Assembly: GCA_905147135.1 (NCBI GenBank)
Contig: LR990067.1
Span: 434,001-498,000, forward strand
DNA from: Blastobasis lacticolella
Taxonomy: Eukaryota; Arthropoda; Insecta; Lepidoptera; Blastobasidae
Reading direction: 5' to 3'
DNA: 64,000 bases
The notes beneath the pieces were generated by a model that ran no database searches, was not told the DNA's origin, and worked only from the letters and a program-made list of their open reading frames with translations. The stretch's first letter is position 1; each line of letters starts with the position of its first letter. Position numbers and translations under genes: made by a program. Of the stretch, positions 30,671-41,955 are shown piece by piece.

Positions 30671-32102
30671 TTGCATACCCGCTATTGGTGAACTGTTGTT
30701 CTTTTATTGCAAACCCATCTGCAACAATGTACAGTCGAGTTCATTAATATGTGAGCATTGCTAAGGCTTCAAATAAAAATGTACATGGAAGGGTACTTAT
30801 ATATCTGAGCAGATGTACATATGTTTGATTGATGAATATATGAATGAATAAAGTTCTATTCTATTATATTCTATTCTTTTCTAAGCAACGCCATCTAGTG
30901 AGGCACGACGAACTACACTTTTTACTTTTTAAACTACCTTTTTTAAAATCGCCCATAGCAACAGCACATTGTCAGTAAACGTCACGCCTCAGGAGCGCCA
31001 TCGGGTGGTTTTAGAACGGAACATCGATAACCAAATTTACAATGTGGGTTTTTCGTTTTCAAATCCAAGTTAATGTTTTTATTATTTATACGGTATAATT
31101 ACTTAAATAAAGATTTACAACGCGTATAGTCGACGCACCCTAGTTTAATACTTGATATGTATTGGAATTTTACTTATATTGTAGCAACTTATACAGGGAA
31201 GTTATTAATATCAAAAATTAATGACTTAGCAAAAATTTGGAACCGATTTATGCATATAAAAATATATATGTATACTTAATTTTATTTTTGAATGAATTAA
31301 TTACCATTTAGATATAAAAGTAAAACAATTTGCGAATAAAATTGATAAATTATAGCTTTTTGAAATTGGAATTTTAATTGTGAACATATGGAGCCCATTA
31401 TACTTAATATAGGGCGAGAGATTTAAAGAGCAATAGCGGAGTAGGTAAAAAAAATATAAGCCCGAGGAACCCGTAAATAAATAAATTAACTTCTGAACTA
31501 ATGAATACAGGGAATTCCAAATCGATAAGCCCATTATCAATTTTTTCATCAACGTACGTGTTCTTAATTAAACAAATAATTATAGACCTCTCAGTATTGA
31601 GACTGCGAACATCGATTTTATTAGCTAAAAGTAATAAAGATAATGAGACTTGTTTACTTAAAGTATAGTTGGTACCTACAAATTTGTATGGACAGTGTGC
31701 CTACGTGACTATCGGTCAGTATTGACCTATGACCTACGTTTTTACCAGAAAATTTCGATAACATTTCCAAAGTTTAAAGAATAGGTACCAATTTATGCCC
31801 TAACACGGACTTCTCCATCCAGTAAAATAGACCTATGGTCCTAGACAGGATAACAAAATTAATTATTCATATAATTGCGTATTCGAACCTAACCTCGGGT
31901 CACAACAACCTAATGTGGGTGAATAATTTTGCCTTAGCAGTGTATGATAAGTTAAAATGAACATTAAACACTGTATTCGCTTAATTCTTATCTGCTATTG
32001 GGTTTGTTATCTTTTTCCTACGTCATTGAAATGGTTCAAACTTAATTTAATATTTTGAGTTGCAAGTTCGATATTGAAAAGTGTCACACAGTGTTTGGTG
32101 TG
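30671..32102. other. AT-rich spacer without recognisable gene
   Basis: Only short chance frames and isolated ccatctagtg words shared with nearby MITEs are present. Confidence 0.4.
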
Positions 32103-32372
32103 GGCCGTGTGGTGTCCGGCAGAGTAGAATAGCACCAACCCCTTACACTAATGGGTGCCGTACAAGGCGACTGATGTTTTCAAGGCAAAAAAATCAAGAG
32201 TCTCCGTAGTCTGAAAAATGGGCAGCAGCATTTTCCATTGTTATATTTAAACACTGCGATCTCCAACCCGCCTGCCAAGCGTGGAGATTATGGCAATAAC
32301 CTCCCCTTTCGTGGGAGAAGCCCTAAGTCCTGCAGTGGACTGTTACGGGCTGTGATGATGACGATGAATGCA
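32103..32372 (+). repeat. GATGAT-ended interspersed repeat
   Basis: A full-length copy of the family. Its GATGATGACGATGAATG end abuts the protein tyrosine phosphatase fragment, which it cuts off. Confidence 0.75.
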
Positions 32373-32869
32373 CAAAGGACCCCTGTGCGATTTACTCCAG
32401 CAGAAGAGTGGACCACCATAGGAGGTAAGTTAGAGCTCTTGCCGTGGAACTACGCATATTCTTGAGCTTTTTTGACTTTGAGGACAAACTTGAGAAAGCC
32501 TGACCGGCTCTGAGGCAGGCTTTTATGAGGCCAGTCAGTGTAAACGAAGTGTGTGATGTCCAATGAGTCTCCACTGTCGTCTGTCACCCTTAGCTTGGTC
32601 ACTGTATGGTCAGAAAAGGTTTTTACGTTCCATGTTTCAATGACGAAGTCACCGAAAAACACTATTCTTCCTTTTTTCGGGCTCCAATACTGGTAACAAG
32701 CTTCCCATCCGTCTTCCTGTGTCTTTGTCAGCATAACGATGACTCTGGATTGATATCCAAACACCATTTTCCTAAATTCTTCGGCTGTTGACTGAAGAGG
32801 GCCGTGGCAGCACAAGTACTTGTCCCGGGTTTTGTATCCGTTGATAATATTGGCATTAATATAACGGAT
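32366..32869 (-). pseudogene. Protein tyrosine phosphatase domain fragment, inactive
   Basis: The minus strand encodes most of a classical PTP domain: YINANIINGY, YLCCHGPLQSTAEEF, the VIVMLTKTQEDG strand, THFVYTDWPHKSLP (the WPD-loop region, here WPH), and the signature loop as VVHSSAGVNRTGV. Three faults make it inactive. The catalytic cysteine of HCSAG is serine (codon at 32,405-32,407). An in-frame TAG lies at 32,450-32,452. It starts after a stop at 32,870 and is cut on the other side by the interspersed repeat. PTPs remove phosphate from tyrosine. The subfamily cannot be told, and a catalytically dead domain with a stop is most likely a relic. Confidence 0.85.
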
Positions 32870-32984
32870 TCACTATTTGTACATCATTCACTGAATGAAA
32901 TCTGCTTAAGACCGGGTGAATGACGTACAGAAAAGACAGAAAGCAGGTGACAGCTGATGTCAACTATCAAATCGCTATCGGACT

Positions 32985-33934
32985 CATGGACTTACTACCC
33001 AAAGGGACTGCGCACTGCTTTGACTAAAACCGGTCAGAGCGAGAGTCACCATCGATAGTCCTTTGTCCCTTTCTAACAGTGTAAACACAATGTTATTGGC
33101 ATAATCACCGTCATTCTAAATTGACAAGTGTCATGTTTGGTGTTGCCATTATTGGAGAAATATATTTACCGTGAATTTGGTATTATTATGAGGTAATCAG
33201 TACAATCCGAAAAGTAGTTGTCAAAATACCTTTTGATCTACTGAACGTTTCTCCGACAAACGTCGAGTCGACATAATTATTAACCTACGACTTTTTGTTC
33301 CACAAAACAAATAAAAGAGTTCGGTAACGATTTATCCTACAACACTAAATAGTTTCTAAAGAGAAGTGATAGTACTCGTCGATTTCTACATTTCGGGTAA
33401 CAGCTGTCAAAGTTAAATCTTTTGTAACTCGGAACCCATTGGTCCTAAAACACTAGTTTCTGCAGAGAAATGATAGTACTTGTCGAGATCTACATTTGGT
33501 ATGACAGCTGTCAAACATAGAACTGTAATCCGAAATGTAGATCTCGATGAGTACTATCGTATTGCTATAGGAACTAGTGTTCTAAGACCAATCGTTTCCG
33601 AGTTACAACAGTTCTAAGTTTGACAGCTGTCATGTGAAATGATGATCTCGAGGAGTGCTATCATTTCACTCTAGGAACTAGTGTTTTAGGGCCAATAGTT
33701 TCCGAGTAGCAGGGTAAGCTTGAGCTGGACCCTGGTGAAAACATGACCTTCAGATTGCACCCGGTCCAGCTCTGCTTGGAGGTCGGTGTCCGCGCCAAAT
33801 AATAAAAGTAATTCGGAATTTGCATCAACAATGGTGGCAACACTAGAAAGGGACACAGGACTATCGATGGTGACTCTCGCTCTGCCCGGTTTTAGTCAAA
33901 GCAGTGCGCAGTCCCTTTGGGTAGTAAGTCCATG
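32985..33934. mobile_element. 950-bp TIR element, spacer copy
   Basis: Inverted ends of about 90 bp begin CATGGACTTACTACCCAAAG. The flanks ATCGGACT and ATCGGATG (6 of 8 match) look like a decayed 8-bp target duplication. The interior has repeated, alternately oriented words (GACAGCTGTCA, GTAGATCTCGA). An almost identical element lies at 49,400-50,352. Confidence 0.8.
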
Positions 33935-33942
33935 ATCGGATG

Positions 33943-35474
33943 TATTTCCGAATGGTCAAAATAGCATCGATGGCAAAATAGCCATTTAGTTTTTTTAGAT
34001 ACTTTTACAGGCCTGGAACTTTTAAGCCAAGTAAACAAAGTCTTTAGTTAAAATCTGGTTTATACAGTAACTTATAATGTGGATGTGGAAAAGGTGTAGA
34101 GATATTGGAAATGTATTTTTAGTAATTGTAATTGGTTCGTGTAATCTGTAATACTGACGGTCTGTCCTTAAGTTCAGACTCCAGTACCAAATATCCTGAG
34201 ACTAACCAGGCTGACCCACAGCCGTCCACCTCTGCTACTCTTCAGAGAATAGCATGAGCCGTGGACAGCCCCAACCCGTCAAGACTCCACTGCCTATGCC
34301 GGCGGCTGGAAAGCCCTTGCGGAACCTTTTATACCTAGCTGGCTCGCGCGCGCCTAATGCGTCTGCGGGCTACACGAAGACCTCCACCTCTTGGACCAAA
34401 CGAAACCAAACCGTTAAACATCACAACAAGTCGGATGTGAATACTTATGCCTACTGGCTGGTCGGCAGAAGAAACATTCAGGTCGTCGATAGCGCTAGTC
34501 AGAGAAGAAAAGATAATCACTTTGTTTGTGCTAATGCAACTTATCGTAAAATGGTGTGTCAGTGTGAGAAGTGATCATGATACTCAGGAATGAGGGATAA
34601 ACTGAAGAGAGTATAAAAGTGTACTTCGCGTCAACCGATATGGCAGCTTGTAAGTTAGTTGCGAGAGCTATAAGAACATTGCAAAAACAATAAATAATAA
34701 TTAAATATGCATAATTCTGATTTTTATGCATTTTAAAAATTTGTGATAATGTTCCTGTGAAGTTATTAACCACCAAACAGCACTACAATTTGCATTCCTA
34801 CTATCAATAGCACTCGCAACTAGCTTCCGAGCTGCCATAAAGATTGACATAAGGTGTAGTGATTGTTATTTCAGATAGCAAACTAAAATAATAACTAATT
34901 ATGGTACTTGTTTTTTTTGGCATACCTATTCTCCAAACGATGTGTAAGGAATCAAAGAAATAGAATATTTTAAGGAATTTCAAGAACAAGGAGTTGAATA
35001 ACAAGGAGAAGGATACAGGGAGAGAACGGGAATTGGAGGGTTGGTTGGAGTGTAGCAAAGGGGCGCTGAGGAAAAAAATACTCTAACCAAATTGCTGACT
35101 TGGTCATGTAGAAAAGATGGGAGAAGATAACGTAGCGACGAAAGTGTAGGTACTTTGAATAACCTAGTAGTCGGTGACTAGTCAGACATCCCAGGTTAAG
35201 TTCCCTACACAAATGTATATCTTCTATTTTACCTCGATTGTCCTTCAAAGGTGGGCTATGCCCTTCTCCAGGTTGCAATCTCCATCAAATCTGTTCAGCA
35301 GTTTAGATGTGGTATGATACAAGACGGAGCAACCCTGTCTAGCAACACCTTATTCACTCTATCCTAGAGAGGCCAGGTTCTACTGCTCCTCAGGGAGTAC
35401 ATTAGCAGGCAAAGCGTTCCATTTCATTAATAGTATTAGCTTCTAAAAGAAGCTTCTGATTACACTGATGATTA
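33943..35474. other. Spacer DNA without supported gene
   Basis: A 106-residue open frame at 34,254-34,574 has no domain I recognise and no splice or homology support. The rest is AT-rich. Confidence 0.35.
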
Positions 35475-35735
35475 GCCGAGTGGTGTCCGGCAGAGTAGAA
35501 TAGCACCAACCCCTTTACACTCGTGGGTGTCGTTACACAAGGCGACTAATGTTTTCGAGGCAAAAGATCTCGAGAGTCTCCGTAGACTGGAAAATGGGCA
35601 GCAGCGTTTTCCATTGTTATATTTACAACACTGCGATCTCCAACCCGCCTGCCAACCGTGGAGATTATGGCAATAACCTTCCCTTTCGTGGGATAGGCCT
35701 TAAGTCCTGCAGTGGACTGTGGGTTGTGATGATTG
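35475..35735 (+). repeat. GATGAT-ended interspersed repeat
   Basis: A full copy of the family, with small insertions in the tagaatagcacc region. It is about 90 bases from the 3' end of the LINE at 35,825. Confidence 0.7.
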
Positions 35736-35824
35736 CGTTCGAAAACTGCACTGCTTGACATTTATATGATAAACAAACATGATTCTTAAAAGTAAGCGAT
35801 CATCTTTCTTTAAAGTAAATGTCA

Positions 35825-38800
35825 TACTATCTTTAAAGTAAATACCTGTATAGAACAGCAGTTCAGTCCCATGGACTTTTGTCATTTACATATTCAGATA
35901 TACTATAATAACTTTTTTGACATAATTTGTTTTTTATAGCGACTTTAAATTTATTCAATGGTAAATTCTGAATATCTGTTGGAACCTTATTATAAAAGCG
36001 TACACATTGACCCATAAGTGATATGTGGACTTTGGCTAGACGACAAGCACCAGCAACAAGCTTATCTTTATTTCTCGTATTAATATTATGACCATCACTA
36101 TTCTTCTTAAATAAGTGTAAATTTTTATGAACATACATTAAGTTCTCATATATATATTGTGACGGCATTGTCATTATATCAATATTCCTGAATTTATCTC
36201 TTAGTGAAGTTCTAGGTCTCAATTGATAAATCGCGCGAATAGCCCTTTTCTGCAATACAAATACATTGTGCCAGTCGGCAGCGTGTCCCCACAGCAGTAT
36301 GCCATAGGCCATAATACTGTGGAAATAACTAAAGTAAACTAATCTTGCTGTAGCCTCGTCAGAAATACCCCGTATTTTCTTTACAGCATATGCTGCAGAA
36401 CTTAGCCTTTTCGCCAATTTATCAATGTGAGGACCCCATTGCAATTTATTATCCAAAGTAAAGCCTAAAAATACTGTAGAATCAACAAGATTTAAATTTT
36501 CGCCTCTTATTTGTGGGCATTAGTGGGCACTGATCTAACATTTGGCAAGGAGAATTTTAAACATTTTGTCTTCTTGCCATTCAGTAATAAATTATTAACC
36601 GTAAACCAGTTTACCACTTCTGCAATAGCCTTGTTCACGTCTTCATATGTTAATTGTTGTCTTTTTACTTTAAACACTAAAGATGTATCGTCCGCGAACA
36701 AGACAATTTCATGGGTATCTTTTACAAAGTACGGTAAAGGCTTTGGATAAATCACAGAAAACCCCTAAGGCATCACGTGATTCCTCCCAGGCCCCAAAGA
36801 TATGTGGCTACCGTATTGTATTCGTATAAAAGTCGTGAAACTCGTGTTCTATAATAAATAGAACACGAGTTTCACGACTTTTATACGAATACAATACGGT
36901 AGCCACAGATATGTTTAATAAGTTCAACACCAGCATCAGCTGTTGAACGACCGCGAGTAAAACCGAATTGTTTATGATGCAATAGGTTACTTCCATAAAA
37001 ATGAGCTTTTAGTTGATTTAATATAATTTTCTCAAATATTTTACTTAGAGTCGGTAAAATTGAAACTGGTCTAAAATTTGTAGGAGCCGTTGTATTACCA
37101 GTTTTCAACAATGGAATAACTTTACTGTGCTTCATCAGGTCAGGAAATTCACCATTATCAACACAATTATTAAATATACCTATTCGCTAAGTGGACAGCA
37201 ATAACATCAATTACAGAGCTAATAATTTTTACTGACATACCATCAATGTCGGCAGTTGCTTTCATTTTTATGGTTTTAAAAGCCTTAACTATATCTTGAG
37301 GTGTTGCATGCTCGAACTTAAAATCGATGACACTCTCGGGTACATTTTGCTTTAACAAGGATTCAGCGAGAGCAGGAGACGAATTTAAGGATTTCGTAGT
37401 TGACACTGGAATGGCTGTAAAAAATTTATTGAACGCCTCCGCAACTTCCGAGTTTTTGGTAACAACATTATCATTTATCTTTAAACTGTACTTAGTATCG
37501 CGGTTTGTTACTTTTCCAGTTTCACTATTTATTATCTGCCATGTGGATTTTACTACATCTGTGCTATTTTTTAGTTTGATTTTAACGAAATTCGATTTAG
37601 CTGTAGCACAAACGCGTTTAAATAACTTCGAATAATGTTTAACATACTCAGCAAATTCTACGCTATTATTATACGCCCGTTCTGCATAGAGCTCATATAA
37701 TTTATTTCTACTCTTATGTATTCCTGCTGTCGCCCAATCGCTAAACATAAGTTTGCTGTTTACTGCCTTCACCTTTGGTTTGAATATACTATTACTTTCA
37801 GTTTTTGTCATGTGTAAAACTGAATTATAATATTCATTTGTATCATCCAAATACTTCAAATTAGATGATTTCTCTATAATGTTATTTCTAAAACTGTTTA
37901 GACGGTTGTTGTTAATTGGTACAAATTTAATAGTATTTTTTGTTTCTTTCCTCATATTAACATTAAACACAGCTAATTGACCACAATGATCGGATTGCAA
38001 TTTGTTTATTACAGACTGGCTACATGCCTGGATATCACAAAAATGTTGTCTAGACAAGTTGATGTAGTACTTGTTATTCTAGTAGGCTCTAAAAATAAGT
38101 TGATTAAATAATGATATTAGCCTACCAGTATATTTACAAGATACGTCTAATAAATCTATATTAAAATCTCCACAAACAACAATATTTTTATTACAATTAC
38201 TAACTTTAATAAGGGCTTCATCCATAATTTTCTCGAACAAATCAAATGATGTAGCCGGAGGTCTGTATACGCTCATTACAATAAGTCGCTCAAGTTCTAT
38301 ACAGGCAATTTCAGCAGTTCGTTCAACAGACAGCTTGACAATATCAGTGCGTTCCTTGCATTTTAGGCAATTACGAGCAAGTATTAGGGAACCTCCATGA
38401 ATTGCCTGCCCTCTTGTAAACGAACTTGCAAGTTTATGGTTGTTAAAGCCAAATATGAGCTGGTGATCTTTTAACCAATGTTCAGTAATGCAAAAAATAT
38501 CAACATTCTCACAGTTCATGAATAGCTCAACTTCCAATTCTTTATTCGTCATGCCTTGGATATTTTGATGTACTAAGTTAACTATAAAATTTTGTTTATT
38601 ATTATAACATTTTACTTTACGTACATCCATAGGCTTATTACCACTATTTACTAATGACTTTATGCCAGAGCAGTCCTGTATATTCTCAACAATATCAAAA
38701 GATTTACTGTTCAAGTCTAACAGTGGACTGTTATATGCTGCTGATATGATACAGGACGGCTCCTTTGTCTTACATACTAGTTTAAAGAGTGACCCTTTTT

Positions 38801-40343
38801 GTTTATTAACAAATCGGCACTCTGGTCATATCTACCTACGGTAGGAGAAATCAATAAATTAATATGGTACGCTAACATTGTAGCCAGTTTGACTTTGTAC
38901 CTACGTCGAAGATACATAGTATCTTCTGTTAAAACTACTTTATCTGTAAATTTATTACAGTCAAAAAAGGTAAATGCGTCTTTCTGACTGCAAGTCAAAT
39001 TATACATCAAAGTATTCAACATGTGAATACGGTCATTTTCAGTATTATAAACATTTTTTATGAAGGGAAATGCGCACAATACAATTTTTCCTGCAGACAA
39101 TCCTTGCAACGCTTCAAAACCCTTGACTATATCATATTTTCGTACTTTAAGGCTATTACTTATTAAAATTATTATATTTAGGTACATTTTGATCTATGTG
39201 TTCTGAGTTTTGTAAGATTTTTTGGATAATATCGCTGTACGACAAATCAGGCATGCAATAATTAATTACTTTGGAATTCGTACAGTCGTTTAGTAACACG
39301 CCCATATTTTTGCCTATTCGATCTGAAAAAACTAGAGTCCTCTGTGTCTGCACATTAGTTCGCAATGTTTGCGTCGGCTTCGCGCTAGCAGGCCTGCTGA
39401 GTTTGCCGGGGATCGTCACGGTGGCGGCCGCGGGCACTCCGGCGGCGACGGAGGTGGCCCCGGGTGCTGTTGTATCGGCCGCGGGCCCGCAGGCGGTGGC
39501 CACGCGCGGCCGAACGGCGCGAGGCGGCGGCGCTCTCGGCGCGGCGCGCGGTGCCACCCGCGGGGCCGGTCCGGGCTCGACGATAGCGTGCTCGGTGGTG
39601 ATGGCTCCCGCGGGCTGGATGTGGGCCGCGGGGATCGTAGAGCGCGTCGATCTCCTTGCTATGGTGGCATAGGAGGTGGCCGCAACGGCCGGTGCTGCTG
39701 TGGCCTTGAATGGCCCGTCGACCGCGCCCGTCGACTTAGGGCGCGTCGTACTCCTCGCAGCGGCGGCATAAGATGTGGCCGCTACGGCCGGGGCGGCTGA
39801 GGCTTTGTGGGGCCCGACGACCGCAGGTACGATGTGAGCCGCGGTGGAAGAGGTGGACGCGAAGGCCGGGGAGGCCCCGGCCTTCCACCCGGCGACCGCG
39901 GGCTCGACGTTAACCGCGTGCGCCTCGGGGGCGACGACAGTGTTTTGCGGCCGGGGCGCGGGGCGCTGAAGCTGCGAGGCGACACACTCACATTCCCCTT
40001 CTTTGGCAGCCATCAGGTGTTCGATCATGTCCGAGTTTTCATTTGACAATTTGACCATTTCAGAGATAGCTTCTCTCCAAGTAATTATTTCATTTTGTGC
40101 AATCTTATATTTTCTATTTACTATATTTAAATCTATTTGCAATTTTTTTATTTTTTTATACGCCTCGTGTGTCTCCGTCGTATGGGTTTGTTGCGCACGT
40201 ACCAATTTTGAATTACATTCTTCAAAATCATTTCGTAGCTGATTCGTTGTTTTGTATAAGTGGTGAATAATTTTGTTTTGCCTTAATGACTTTACTTTAT
40301 TGGCTCCAACCCCCCACCTAAAATAGAAGACAATGTAAACCAT
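35825..40343 (-). mobile_element. CR1-like LINE copy 2, nearly full length but broken
   Basis: On the minus strand ORF1 (40,343 to about 38,780) has an N-terminal coiled-coil-like region, an Ala/Pro-rich middle (GC-rich DNA) and a C-terminal part resembling the esterase-like (SGNH) domain of CR1 ORF1 (FSDRIGKNMG, IIILISNSL). A frameshift lies near 39,170. ORF2 has an endonuclease (LVHQNIQGMTNK, TEHWL, VVCGDFNIDL) with a 14-base deletion, then the RT. About 210 bp of the RT core (SKAFDC to VPQGS) is deleted near 36,737, and a palindrome is inserted at 36,803-36,907. The 3' domain (KRAIRAIYQLRP) is intact. It cannot be active. Confidence 0.85.
36803..36907. repeat. Perfect 50-bp-arm palindrome inside the LINE
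   Basis: The left arm starts TGTGGCTACCGTATTG, the spacer is AATAA, and the right arm is an exact 50-base inverse. The sister LINE reads straight through this position. Confidence 0.95.
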
Positions 40344-40359
40344 ACCTTTTTATCCATTT

Positions 40360-40413
40360 TCGTACTATTTTAGTAGCCCGGACGTACTTTTTTGGAAACT
40401 ACTGCTAGTAACA
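40360..40413. mobile_element. One end of the CAGTGTTACC hAT MITE family
   Basis: Reverse complemented, it matches the left end of the MITE at 4,365-4,730 (CAGTGTTACTAGCAG, then TTTCCAAAAAAGTACG). The other end is not found; the LINE body starts nearby. Confidence 0.6.
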
Positions 40414-40419
40414 CTGCTT

Positions 40420-41617
40420 GTCATCCGCAGTAGCTCAGCTGGTTGCACCCAGCCTAACCTCTTTGCACAGGCCGAGCGACTCGATCAAGACCTTCAAAGA
40501 CGCCGACAACGAGCACCGCCGACTTAAGACTTGCGGCAAATGTAGGTAACCGCACCCAGCCATCAATGCCTTCCGTGGCATCTCCAGTTCCACTAGGCTG
40601 CAGCTGCGTCGCCCTAGAACAGGGCGCAGAGTGCAGACGCGCGCCAGTTGTTTACAAAGGGCATTGAAGCCTGATGCCCAGGAGGAAGACAACTCACCAT
40701 ATGGCACTGAAGAACTAGTGCATTCAGGAGCTCGGATCGCTAGTTTGAAGTGTGTTTTGAAGATAGTGTGTTTATATTAGTTAGTTATCTGTACATAACA
40801 ATCACTCATATGCTCACTGGTATTCATAATGCTCATTGTTGATTATCAATAAATACATTTTTGAAGAATATTGTGTTTTTGAGCCTAGTTTCCTCCTGAC
40901 TAAAGTTTTTACACTTACCAGGTGGGTTGGAGATTGCCATATGGAAAAGTCAACAGACAATACTACTGCTATTTTTCTGGTTTAAGGAGCTCCATAAATC
41001 CATGATTAGACTAGCTAGCACTAGCAACATCCTATTCTTGAATATGGAGGGATTTAGTAGGTAATCTTCTTCTACAAGCCTCCGATGACTTGAGACCACA
41101 CCAATGTCTTTCTTATTGTAGTCTCATATATTAAGTATAACAGAGCACGTAGTGAAAACCGTAACTATTCCTAGAATACTTTTGATGAACAGAAAGGGCT
41201 CGTCTAAAAAGTCATAGCCAATAAAATAAACCCAGAATTGCCAGAAACAAAATTAATAAATATGGGTTCACTATAAGTAAACTCATTATGTATTTGAAAA
41301 ATCAGCCTCCTAAACAATGTAATATAGAAGTTTTTATACTATTTGAAAATCATACTTAAGTATATTGATTTTTCTTGACTTTTATTTTATCACTATCACT
41401 TTATTAAATGATAATACCAATATTTAAAAAAATTTAAGATAATATACCCTTTAATACATATTTTAATACTTTGTAATAATATTTCTTTTCAATACATAAA
41501 TACAAAATTAAAATCAATTGCTATGCGTTGATCTCGCTAAATCTCGAAAAACGACTAGACTAATTTGAATCATTCTTTATTTGTTTTGTTCGCTATAATA
41601 TAGGGATCATTTGAGAG
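40420..41617. other. Spacer DNA without supported gene
   Basis: A GC-richer stretch at 40,430-40,720 has short open frames but no domain I can name. The rest is AT-rich. Confidence 0.35.
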
Positions 41618-41955
41618 AGTCGGTGGCTGAGCAGTTAGAATATCCGACTCGTAAACCAGAGAATCCCGCTCCAGCCATGTACCAATGACTGTTTTGAGTT
41701 ATGTACATTAGTTTAATACTAACTGATGCTCTTACGGTGAGGGAAAACATCGTGATGAAACCTGCACATTCAGGCGACTAGATGTGTAACCATGATCCAA
41801 TCTGGTCAGGTTCCCCTGGTAACAAGGTCATGGAGGTCAGATGGCAGTAGCTCCTCTGTAATTACCTGACCTGCCAAATCCTGGATCATGGTCAAGGCGG
41901 ACCCCGGGCCCTCGTACGCGAGAACACAACCGGGACATAAACGCCAAGATGATGA
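41618..41955 (+). repeat. tRNA-derived SINE, full length
   Basis: The head has GTCGGTGGCTGAGCAGTTAG (box A-like), followed by a degenerate box B. The complete body and a GATGATGATGAA tail follow. Confidence 0.8.

Noticed and set aside
34254..34574. 106-residue plus-strand ORF
   Set aside because: No recognised motif, no splice partner and no second copy in the window; kept only as a note in the spacer entry.
39271..39800. Plus-strand frames of 133 and 143 residues
   Set aside because: They are antisense to the GC-rich Ala/Pro linker of the LINE ORF1 on the minus strand.
40425..40448. tRNA-like start (GTAGCTCAGCTGGTT)
   Set aside because: There is no B box or acceptor-stem match downstream, so a tRNA gene is not supported.
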